Assembly: GCA_002344975.1 (NCBI GenBank)
Contig: DDUV01000036.1
Location: forward strand, 1 to 64,000
DNA from: Saprospiraceae bacterium UBA2329
GTDB lineage: Bacteria; Bacteroidota; Bacteroidia; Chitinophagales; Saprospiraceae
DNA: 64,000 bases
Direction of reading: 5' to 3'
Shown here: piece after piece, positions 54,173 through 61,535 of the stretch
Numbering within the stretch: position 1 is the stretch's first letter
Layout: every line of letters starts with the position of its first letter
The notes under the pieces: model-generated
What the model was told of the DNA's origin: nothing
Database searches by the model: none
Seen by the model: only the letters and a program-made list of their open reading frames with translations
Program-made: the position numbers and the translations under genes

Positions 54173-54775
54173 TTATTGAGTGGTACGGGTGGGTTCGTCC
54201 TCCTCAATATCGTAGATAGTGGGTTCGGATTCGGAGTCTTCTACCCGGTAGTCTTCCAAACGATCCATGAACTCTACCGAGCGATCCCAAAATCGCTGTA
54301 AAGTGGGCTTGGCTTTGCCCAAAAGACCCCACATCGTCTGGGGGTATTTTTCCAGATAGGAATATGTGATGGAATCTTGCTTGGTATCTTCCTCAATGAG
54401 GTGGGCTTTGTTGGCAAACAACACTAAAGTACTGAACAACAGGGTAGTAAAAGCTGCTGTGATCGCCGCGCCCGCTGCCTGATTGATGAAGTTGATATTG
54501 GCGCTTTCCAACCCATTTTCCAATACACGCGCAAACGTGCGGATGGCGATCATCGTGAGTACGAAAGTAAGCAGAAAGCCGGCAATGAACATCAGCGGAT
54601 TGGTAGAGGTAAAGAGTGATTCCAGCAGTTCCGTCATATCCGGCGAAAAACGAAAGGCAATGATGACGCCAAACAGCACCGACAAAACCGTGAATACCGT
54701 CTTGATGATGCCCCGGGAGTATCCTAAATACAACCCATAGATGGCCGTGATGAGAAATAACAGGTCTATAATCAT
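54173..54775 (-). CDS. CvpA family membrane protein
   Basis: The product has 200 residues with four transmembrane helices and an acidic C terminus (about 165-200). CvpA proteins are linked to colicin V export and purine or stress phenotypes. The role here is unknown. The start at 54775 is chosen because it gives a typical CvpA N terminus (MIIDLLFLITAIYGLYLGYSRG starts with helix 1). A consensus -7 box ends only 5 bp upstream, so the mRNA would be leaderless, and the longer in-frame start at 54832 would place the promoter inside the gene. Confidence 0.85.
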   Translation of the reverse strand: MIIDLLFLITAIYGLYLGYSRGIIKTVFTVLSVLFGVIIAFRFSPDMTELLESLFTSTNPLMFIAGFLLTFVLTMIAIRTFARVLENGLESANINFINQAAGAAITAAFTTLLFSTLVLFANKAHLIEEDTKQDSITYSYLEKYPQTMWGLLGKAKPTLQRFWDRSVEFMDRLEDYRVEDSESEPTIYDIEEDEPTRTTQ

Positions 54776-54780
54776 GACCG

Positions 54781-54811
54781 CAAATGTAATGTGGATGGGA
54801 GTAACGAGCAA
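54781..54811 (-). promoter_or_regulatory. Promoter of the CvpA gene, leaderless geometry
   Basis: On the minus strand TTG (54811-54809), a 20-bp spacer and TACATTTG (54788-54781) match the promoter consensus. The ATG begins at 54775. Confidence 0.55.
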
Positions 54812-54922
54812 TGCCGGCTTAGACCAACACACTCATTCTCACCGACTAATATACACAAAGTGCAGGCATATAGTTTAATACTTGAACTTACTGTGCCGTT
54901 TCGGCCAGCGAGCAATGACCGT

Positions 54923-54952
54923 TTTCAGGTATAATATATTGCCTTATCTTTG
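54923..54952 (+). promoter_or_regulatory. Promoter of the CNNM/CBS/CorC gene
   Basis: TTTC at 54923-54926, an 18-bp spacer and TATCTTTG at 54945-54952 match the consensus, 36 bp before the start at 54989. Confidence 0.6.
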
Positions 54953-54988
54953 TCGGGCGGTTTCAATGCCGTCACTCACAACATCAAT

Positions 54989-56266
54989 ATGGAAATTTTA
55001 ATCATTATTGGTTTGGTTTTGCTCAATGGCATTTTTTCCATGGCGGAAATGTCATTGGTTTCTTCCCGTAAATTCAGGCTGGAAAGCTCCTCCAAAAAAG
55101 GCAATAAAGGCGCACAGGCAGCTTTGCGACTGTCCGAAAACCCCAACCGCTTTTTGTCCACCGTACAAATCGGCATCACGCTCATCGGCATCCTCCTCGG
55201 TGTATATAGCGGTGAAAACATGACCGACGATGTAACCGGATTTCTGAGCCGTTTTGAATGGTTGAGGCCTTATGCCGATACCGTCGCCGTTTTCATCATT
55301 GTGGTTTTTGTTACTTATCTGTCCATTGTGCTCGGCGAATTATTGCCCAAAAGACTGGGCCTCACTTTCCCCGAACCCATTGCCATCGTTTTGGCACAGC
55401 CCATGCTTTTGTTGTCTAAAATAACGGCGCCGTTCGTATGGTTGCTCACTAAAACCAGCGAAATTCTTCTGCGCCTCATGGGCATCCGCAGCAACATGGA
55501 CAGCAAAGTGTCGGAAGAAGAAATCAAATCCATCATCAAGGAAAGCGCCGAGGGCGGCGAGATTCAGGACATTGAGCAAAACATAGTAGAGCGGGTGTTT
55601 GAATTAGGGGACCTCAGAGTAACTTCGCTTATGACACACTCCGGCGACCTCGTGTATTTTGATGAAAATGACGACTTGAAAACCGTGCGCAGGAAAGTAG
55701 CGGAAGAAAAGCACTCGGCGTACCCTGTTTGTGCCGACGACGATATTGATGAAATTCTGGGCATCGTTTTGTTGAAAGACCTTTTTGAAGCATCTTCCGA
55801 CGAGGGCTTCCATCTCAAATCGCATCTCAAACCGCCTTTGTTTATCAACGAAAGCATGCCGGCCTATAAAATGCTGGAACTTTTCAAAAAAGAACGCCTG
55901 CACTACGCCATCGTCATTGATGAGTTTGGCTCCACCAGCGGTATGGTCACTATGGATGATGTGGTAGATGCGTTGGTGGGAGACGTCAGCGAAGATTATC
56001 AGGATGAGTACCAATTGGTGCAGCGGGATGAAAACTCCTGGTTGGTGGACGGGCAATATCCCATTCAGGAGTTCCTCCGCTACTTCAACCTGCATATTGA
56101 AGACCAGTACGACGGGCAATTTCTGACGGTAGCCGGACTGATGCTTTCCAAGTTTCATGCCCTGCCCAAAGTAGGCGACAAAATGAACTTTGATGATCTA
56201 CAATTAGAAGTAGTTGATAAAGACGGGCAGCGCATTGATAAAATCCTGGTCACGCGGATGAAATAA
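54989..56266 (+). CDS. CNNM/CBS/CorC-type membrane protein (HlyC/CorC family)
   Basis: The protein has 425 residues: a CNNM/DUF21 domain with three to four helices (1-175), a pair of CBS domains (about 200-325) that usually bind adenine nucleotides, and a CorC_HlyC domain (about 340-425) for binding a regulatory ligand. Family members are Mg2+/Co2+ exporters or regulators, often annotated hemolysin without evidence of haemolysis. The start at 54989 is the one consistent with the promoter. Confidence 0.92.
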   Translation: MEILIIIGLVLLNGIFSMAEMSLVSSRKFRLESSSKKGNKGAQAALRLSENPNRFLSTVQIGITLIGILLGVYSGENMTDDVTGFLSRFEWLRPYADTVAVFIIVVFVTYLSIVLGELLPKRLGLTFPEPIAIVLAQPMLLLSKITAPFVWLLTKTSEILLRLMGIRSNMDSKVSEEEIKSIIKESAEGGEIQDIEQNIVERVFELGDLRVTSLMTHSGDLVYFDENDDLKTVRRKVAEEKHSAYPVCADDDIDEILGIVLLKDLFEASSDEGFHLKSHLKPPLFINESMPAYKMLELFKKERLHYAIVIDEFGSTSGMVTMDDVVDALVGDVSEDYQDEYQLVQRDENSWLVDGQYPIQEFLRYFNLHIEDQYDGQFLTVAGLMLSKFHALPKVGDKMNFDDLQLEVVDKDGQRIDKILVTRMK

Positions 56267-56270
56267 AGGG

Positions 56271-56305
56271 GCGATGAAAAACGGCTTTTGCCCCACTACT
56301 AATGG
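56271..56305 (+). repeat. Short GGGGCGAT/GCCCC inverted repeat
   Basis: GGGGC with AAAA pairs to TTTT with GCCCC. The right end, TTTTGCCCCACTACT, is identical for 15 bp with the element at 32204-32332, and the left end also begins GGGGCGAT. It looks like an internally deleted member of that family and may serve as a terminator for the CNNM/CorC gene. Confidence 0.5.
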
Positions 56306-56324
56306 TGAGGGGGTATAGTTTTTT

Positions 56325-56349
56325 ACGAACATTACGAACAAATGTTCGT
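56325..56349. promoter_or_regulatory. TetR-type operator candidate upstream of paaA
   Basis: A perfect 9-bp inverted repeat ACGAACATT / AATGTTCGT with a 7-bp spacer ends 17 bp before the -7 box at 56367-56374 and so covers the -33 region. Size and symmetry suit a TetR-family repressor such as PaaR. Binding is inferred. Confidence 0.6.
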
Positions 56350-56366
56350 TATTTGAAACAAATATC

Positions 56367-56374
56367 TATATTTG
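56367..56374 (+). promoter_or_regulatory. -7 element for paaA
   Basis: TATATTTG matches TAnnTTTG and lies 21 bp before the ATG at 56396. The inverted repeat at 56325-56349 covers the -33 region. Confidence 0.55.
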
Positions 56375-56395
56375 CACGCCAAACGATCAAAGATC

Positions 56396-57355
56396 ATGCA
56401 AGACCTGACGCTGGAGCACGCATTTCAATCTAAAATTGACGCCGATCAGAAGATCGAGCCGAGAGACTGGATGCCGGATATTTACCGGAAAACTTTGATT
56501 CGTCAGATTTCCCAGCACGCCCATTCCGAAATCGTCGGTATGTTGCCCGAAGGCAACTGGATCACCCGCGCTCCTTCTTTGCGTCGCAAGGTGGCCCTCA
56601 TTGCCAAGGTGCAAGACGAAGGCGGTCATGGCCTCTATTTGTACGCTGCCGCCGAAACGCTGGGCATTGACCGGGCTACCCTCATCGAAGAGCTGCACAG
56701 CGGCAAGGCCAAATACAGCAGCGTATTCAATTACCAGGCCATTACCTGGGCCGACATGGGCGCCATCGGCTGGTTGGTGGACGGCGCCGCTATTATGAAT
56801 CAGGTGGCGCTGTGCCGCACATCTTACGGGCCGTATGCCCGCGCTATGGTGCGTATTTGCAAAGAAGAAAGTTTTCACCAACGCCAGGGCTACGAGATCA
56901 TGCTCACGCTGGCACAGGGTTCGCCGGAGCAAAAAGCCATGGCACAGGACGCGCTCAACCGCTGGTGGTGGCCCGCCCTGATGATGTTTGGCCCCAACGA
57001 CAAAGAATCTTTACACACAGAGCAGTCTATGCGCTGGCGCATCAAACGCTTTACCAACGACGAGCTAAGGCAGCGCTTTGTGGATATGACTGTGCCGCAG
57101 GCCGAATTTCTGGGGCTTACCGTTCCTGATCCCGACCTGAAATGGAATGAAGAACGCGGGCACTACGATTTCGGCCCCATCAACTGGGACGAGTTTTGGA
57201 ACGTGGTCAAAGGCAACGGCCCCTGCAATCTGCAACGCATCAAGGCCCGGCGCAAGGCGCACGATGACGGCGCCTGGGTGCGCGAGGCGGCGATGGCCTA
57301 CGCCGAAAAACGAAAACAACGCGAAGTACAGATGGGCATAGAGCATAGAGCGTAG
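56396..57355 (+). CDS. paaA: 1,2-phenylacetyl-CoA epoxidase, catalytic subunit PaaA
   Basis: The subunit has 319 residues. It is the diiron oxygenase component that forms the ring epoxide of phenylacetyl-CoA in the aerobic phenylacetate pathway. The diiron ligand motifs QDEGGHG and KEESFHQ are visible, and the length matches the family. The start at 56396 is preferred over an upstream in-frame codon because it fits the promoter and the usual N terminus. paaB follows, but paaC, paaD and paaE are not in the window. Confidence 0.95.
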   Translation: MQDLTLEHAFQSKIDADQKIEPRDWMPDIYRKTLIRQISQHAHSEIVGMLPEGNWITRAPSLRRKVALIAKVQDEGGHGLYLYAAAETLGIDRATLIEELHSGKAKYSSVFNYQAITWADMGAIGWLVDGAAIMNQVALCRTSYGPYARAMVRICKEESFHQRQGYEIMLTLAQGSPEQKAMAQDALNRWWWPALMMFGPNDKESLHTEQSMRWRIKRFTNDELRQRFVDMTVPQAEFLGLTVPDPDLKWNEERGHYDFGPINWDEFWNVVKGNGPCNLQRIKARRKAHDDGAWVREAAMAYAEKRKQREVQMGIEHRA

Positions 57356-57491
57356 AGCAGTTCCGATGAGGAACGAAATTGAGAGGGCCATAGAGGGTCG
57401 AAACCCGCTTGTGCCAAGGCTTCGGCGGATGAAACCCGAAACCTTGAACCCGAAACTCGAAACACAAAACAACAACAAACATTTGCCAAAT

Positions 57492-57779
57492 ATGAACCAA
57501 CAAGACTGGCCGCTTTGGGAAGTATTCATCCGCAGCAAAAACGGGCTGGACCACAAGCATGTCGGCAGCTTACATGCTACAGACGCCGCTATGGCCCTCG
57601 AAAATGCCCGCGATGTCTATACCCGTCGCAATGAGGGGGTCAGTATATGGGTGGTGGAGTCCAAATATATCACTGCGTCAAGCCCTGACCAAAAGGATTC
57701 GTTATTCGATCCGGCAGAGGATAAGATTTACCGCCACCCCACTTTTTATACCCTGCCTGATGAGGTGAAGCATATTTGA
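57492..57779 (+). CDS. paaB: Phenylacetyl-CoA epoxidase subunit PaaB
   Basis: The protein has 95 residues. The N-terminal block WPLWEVFIRSKNGLDHKHVG and the C-terminal IWVVES are PaaB hallmarks. PaaB is a structural subunit linking epoxidase dimers. The 136-bp gap after paaA is longer than usual and contains short direct repeats of GAAACCCG and ATAGAG. The next gene downstream is on the opposite strand (pabC, 15 bp away), so the paa operon stops after paaB. Confidence 0.93.
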   Translation: MNQQDWPLWEVFIRSKNGLDHKHVGSLHATDAAMALENARDVYTRRNEGVSIWVVESKYITASSPDQKDSLFDPAEDKIYRHPTFYTLPDEVKHI

Positions 57780-57794
57780 TATGCCGGGCAGGGC

Positions 57795-58412
57795 TTATAT
57801 GTTGGGGCTGTAATCGTGTAAAAAACCATCCCCCAACCCCACCATACACTCCCCCAAATCCAGCATCCCATTGATGAGCGCAATGTGTTGAAAATCCGGC
57901 AGATCGGCCGGGCGTATGTCGGCAGGTGCGAGCAGGCCGGCATCGAGCAGAGCAGCTCGTCGCACGCCGGCCAACAGCGGTTGTGCGGGAGTGAAATAGC
58001 GCGTGCCGTCAAACAGCGCCACATTGCTGTAAGAGGTATCGGTAATGAGGCCGTTTTTCACCATGAGGATGTCGTCTGCGGCGCCGCGTTGTAGCCACAG
58101 TTCGTGGAGCGCGCTGCGGTCGGCGTATTTGAAGGCGTAGTCCAGATGGTCGCCGGACACAATTTGCAGGCTGCCGATGCGGCGGGGCGTATAGTGCTCC
58201 CATTCCACCACAAAATCGGCGGCGCTGTAAGTCAGGCGGCACTTGACCTTGCTCTGTCGGAAATCGGGCGGAACGACGAGCACTTCTTTCAACAACAGCG
58301 GCGGCAATGCCCCCCAGAAATGCCGGCGGGCCGCATCGAAGCGCGCCTGATGGTAGGGCAACAGCGGCGGCGCGCCGTCTATGAAGCAAATCGTCTCAAG
58401 CAATCGGCACAT
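57795..58412 (-). CDS. pabC: Aminotransferase class IV protein, probable 4-amino-4-deoxychorismate lyase
   Basis: The protein has 205 residues of the fold-type IV PLP family, shorter than most PabC proteins. The PLP Lys is probably in the KYADR motif, and the block VKNGLITDTSYSNVALF is conserved. Overlap by 17 bp with the pabB gene upstream supports a role in p-aminobenzoate and folate synthesis: release of pyruvate from aminodeoxychorismate. Other class IV substrates are possible. Confidence 0.85.
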   Translation of the reverse strand: MCRLLETICFIDGAPPLLPYHQARFDAARRHFWGALPPLLLKEVLVVPPDFRQSKVKCRLTYSAADFVVEWEHYTPRRIGSLQIVSGDHLDYAFKYADRSALHELWLQRGAADDILMVKNGLITDTSYSNVALFDGTRYFTPAQPLLAGVRRAALLDAGLLAPADIRPADLPDFQHIALINGMLDLGECMVGLGDGFLHDYSPNI

Positions 58413-59373
58413 ACACCTTGTCTATCAGTTCGTTATGCTCATCCTGCGGCTTGCTGAACACCGTAATGCCCCCGCCGCTGCGAAAAACCAAACCCGTGGC
58501 AGTCTGCTCTACAAAGCGAATCATCACCGCACTTTCTACGTTTTGCCCGTCGAAGCGCCCCATGACGCCGGTGTAAAAACCCCGTGGAGCGCCTTCCGCT
58601 TCCTGTATGATTTCCAGCGTTTTGGCCTTGGGCGCACCGCTCACCGAGCCGGCCGGCAGCAGTTCGGCCAAGATATTGCCCAGTCGCGGGCGGTAGTCGC
58701 CGGGCAGCCGCCCCGATATTTCGGAGCTGACCTGGAGCAGGTTTTTGCGATTGGTTTCGATGCGGTCCAAGTAGCGAAAGCGCTGCACGCGCACGTCTGT
58801 GGCCACGCGGTTGAGGTCATTGCGCAGCAGGTCCACGATGGTGACGTGTTCGGCCAGTTCTTTTCGGTCGGCCAGGATTTTGGAGGCAGCATCGGGCAGG
58901 TCGGCGTCAATGGTGCCTTTCATGGGAAAGGTGGAAATGAGGCCGTTGCGGATGCGGACAAAGGATTCGGGCGAGAACACGGCGAAGCGGCCCGGCCAAA
59001 GCATTTTGTAGGGCGCCCGGCTGCGATGGAAGATGGTTTCGAGGCTCATGCCGGTTTGTACGGGTGTGGGAAACGTGAGATTGACCAAGTAGGAATTGCC
59101 CGCCAGCAAATGCCCATGCACCACCTCGAAGGCTTGGCGGTAGGTCTCGTAAGATACAGGCTGCGGCAGCCAGTCGGCGGGGGCGGCTTCCGTTTCGCGC
59201 GGTGTGAAATTGGAAAAATCGCCCATTTGGAACAAAATGCCCTGCCGCGCCCAGTCTTCATCGGCGCCGATAAGGGCCTCGTCGGCTTCAAAATTGAAGG
59301 CAAAGCAAAAGGGGCGCCCCTCCTCTGCGAGGCGATTGACGGCGGCTATGGCATCGGCGGAAATCATCAGCAC
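58396..59373 (-). CDS. pabB: Aminodeoxychorismate synthase component I
   Basis: The enzyme has 325 residues, shorter than full PabB because the N-terminal half is reduced. It converts chorismate to aminodeoxychorismate. Conserved blocks are FPMKGT, DLLRNDLNRV, ELLPAGSVSGAPK and GGGITVFS near the C terminus, typical of chorismate-binding enzymes. It is translationally linked to pabC. No glutamine amidotransferase (PabA) gene is adjacent. Confidence 0.92.
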   Translation of the reverse strand: MLMISADAIAAVNRLAEEGRPFCFAFNFEADEALIGADEDWARQGILFQMGDFSNFTPRETEAAPADWLPQPVSYETYRQAFEVVHGHLLAGNSYLVNLTFPTPVQTGMSLETIFHRSRAPYKMLWPGRFAVFSPESFVRIRNGLISTFPMKGTIDADLPDAASKILADRKELAEHVTIVDLLRNDLNRVATDVRVQRFRYLDRIETNRKNLLQVSSEISGRLPGDYRPRLGNILAELLPAGSVSGAPKAKTLEIIQEAEGAPRGFYTGVMGRFDGQNVESAVMIRFVEQTATGLVFRSGGGITVFSKPQDEHNELIDKVYVPIA

Positions 59374-59432
59374 AGCAAACGAGGCAGGGGTAGTTTTGGT
59401 TGTATGATGAAACAGGCATCCAACTATTTCAG

Positions 59433-59440
59433 TACCTTTG
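59433..59440 (+). promoter_or_regulatory. Candidate -7 element for the BatA gene
   Basis: TACCTTTG lies 61 bp upstream of the start at 59502. The -33 region is not convincing. Confidence 0.45.
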
Positions 59441-59501
59441 CCGTTTTGGAGAAGGCTGCCCGGACGGCGGCAGGATATTGTGTAACGACAGGCTCTGAAC
59501 T

Positions 59502-61526
59502 ATGCAGTTTTTATTCCCGACATTTCTGTTCGCGCTCGCCGCGCTGGCCATTCCCATCATCATTCACCTCTTTTACTTTCGCAAGTTCAAGAAGGTGTAT
59601 TTCACCAATGTGCGCTTTTTGCGCGAGGTGAAGGAAGAAACCAGCGCCCGCTCCAAACTGCGCAATCTCCTGGTGCTGTTGTCGAGAATACTGGCGCTGA
59701 CGGGCCTCATTTTCGCTTTCGCGCAACCCTTCATTCCACAGGACGCAGAGGTAAAAGCCGGCAACAAGGCAGTATCTGTTTTTATAGACAATTCCTTCAG
59801 TATGAGCGCCCTGAGTCAGGATGTACCATTGGTGGAAAAAGCCAAGCAACGCGCCCGCGAGATCGTGGAGGCTTATGCCGCCACCGACCGCTTCCAGATT
59901 CTGAGCAACGACTTTGAAGGCCGCCACCAGCGCTTGGTCAGCAAAGAAGACGCTCTGGCTCTCATCGAAGAAATCAAAATATCGCCCTCGGTGCGCAACC
60001 TCACGGAAGTGGTCACACGCCAGAAACAGGCCCTCGCTTCGGGTTCGGAAGAAGTGGAAACGGCCTATCTCATCTCCGATTTCCAAAAAAATGTGACCGA
60101 CCTCAAAAACTGGCCCGATACCCTGCCGGAGATCAACCTCGTGCCGCTGCAATCGGTGCAGGAACGCAACATTGCCATAGATACGGCCTGGTTTGAAGCT
60201 CCGGTGCAAATGATCGGGCAAACGAATACGCTCATCGTGCGGGTGCGCAATTACAGCAATCAGGCCGCCGAAAACATCCGCCTTGCCATCAAATACGACG
60301 GCCAAACCAAGCCCGCCGGTACCATGTCCATCCCCGCCGGGGCCGTTGCTACCGATACCGTGAGCCTCACCGTATTGCGCACGGGCTGGCACGAAGCCGA
60401 GCTTTCGGTGACCGACTACCCGGTGCAGTTCGACGACAAATATTTCTTCTCCTTCCATGTGGCCGAGCAGGTCAATGTGCTGGTTATCAACGAAGAATCG
60501 GCCAACCGCTATTTAGACGCGGCTTTTGCGGGCATCCCGTATTTCAAAGCGGTGAACATGTCGGTACGGAATCTGGAGTTCTCGCAGTTTCCCAATTACC
60601 AACTCATCGTACTCAACGAAACGCGCGAAATTTCGAGCGGTCTGGCTGCCGAACTCAATCGCTACGCCCGCGCCGGCGGCAATGTGCTGGTGTTCCCTTC
60701 GCGCAATGCAGGCATAGCCGGATACAACAGTTTTTTGCAGGGCTTCGGCGCCGCTTCTTTGCAGGCTTACGAGGACGGCGTGAAAAACGTGGGCAACATC
60801 AATACCTCGGAATTCGTGTTCCGCGATGTGTTTGACAACAAAAGCGCCAACCTGAAATTGCCCTCCGTAAAAGGCAGTTTCCGCAGCGAGCGCAGCGGCA
60901 CGGGCGAAACGCTCTTAGCTTTCCGCGACGGCAGTGCTTTTTTGTCGAAATACCAGGCCGATCAGGGGCACCTGTACTTCTGCGTGGCGCCATTGGATGA
61001 AACCCAAAGCGATTTGGTGCGCAACGGCGAGATTTTTATCCCTCTGTTGTACAAAACCGCCATTTCATCGGCCCGCAACCTGCGCATCGCCTACACCATC
61101 AGCCGGGCGGAAACGCTCGAATCGGACCACAAAGTGGAGGGCAACCAGATTGTATATAAGCTGCGAGGGCCTTCCGGCGAGTTCATTCCCGAACAGCGCA
61201 TTGTGGGTTCGCGGGTATTCATCACCACGGCCAATCAGATTCAGCAGGCTGGTTTTTACGATCTGTTCTTGCAGTCCGAAGCGGTCATCAACAAATTCGC
61301 TTTCAATTTCGACCGCAAGGAGTCCGACTTAGCCTGCTATGTGCCCGATGAGTTGCAAACCTTTGTGGGAGACAACATCAAAGTACTGGAAATCAATGAA
61401 GAAGCCATTCTGACGGCCAAAATTGAAGAGCGCAGTCAGGGTATCAGTCTGTGGCGCTGGTTTTTGGTAATGGCGCTGGTGTTTCTGGGCGTGGAGGTCT
61501 TGTTGTTGAAGTTTTGGAAAGTGTAA
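59502..61526 (+). CDS. BatA/vWA domain membrane protein
   Basis: The protein has 674 residues. A BatA-type N-terminal domain has two transmembrane segments (about 7-24 and 56-75). A vWA-like domain begins at about 85 with the metal-site motif DNSFSMS. A beta-rich extracytoplasmic region extends to about 640, and a final transmembrane helix occupies 647-671. Related proteins partner with MoxR-type ATPases in aerotolerance (Bat) operons, though no such ATPase is adjacent here (the nearest is at 3741-4787). The next gene starts 9 bp after the stop. Confidence 0.85.
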   Translation: MQFLFPTFLFALAALAIPIIIHLFYFRKFKKVYFTNVRFLREVKEETSARSKLRNLLVLLSRILALTGLIFAFAQPFIPQDAEVKAGNKAVSVFIDNSFSMSALSQDVPLVEKAKQRAREIVEAYAATDRFQILSNDFEGRHQRLVSKEDALALIEEIKISPSVRNLTEVVTRQKQALASGSEEVETAYLISDFQKNVTDLKNWPDTLPEINLVPLQSVQERNIAIDTAWFEAPVQMIGQTNTLIVRVRNYSNQAAENIRLAIKYDGQTKPAGTMSIPAGAVATDTVSLTVLRTGWHEAELSVTDYPVQFDDKYFFSFHVAEQVNVLVINEESANRYLDAAFAGIPYFKAVNMSVRNLEFSQFPNYQLIVLNETREISSGLAAELNRYARAGGNVLVFPSRNAGIAGYNSFLQGFGAASLQAYEDGVKNVGNINTSEFVFRDVFDNKSANLKLPSVKGSFRSERSGTGETLLAFRDGSAFLSKYQADQGHLYFCVAPLDETQSDLVRNGEIFIPLLYKTAISSARNLRIAYTISRAETLESDHKVEGNQIVYKLRGPSGEFIPEQRIVGSRVFITTANQIQQAGFYDLFLQSEAVINKFAFNFDRKESDLACYVPDELQTFVGDNIKVLEINEEAILTAKIEERSQGISLWRWFLVMALVFLGVEVLLLKFWKV

Positions 61527-61535
61527 GCTCTCGAT

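Noticed and set aside
57356..57491. Minisatellite or CRISPR-like array between paaA and paaB
   Set aside because: The short repeats (GAAACCCG-like and ATAGAG-like) are irregular and too few. No spacer-repeat structure exists.
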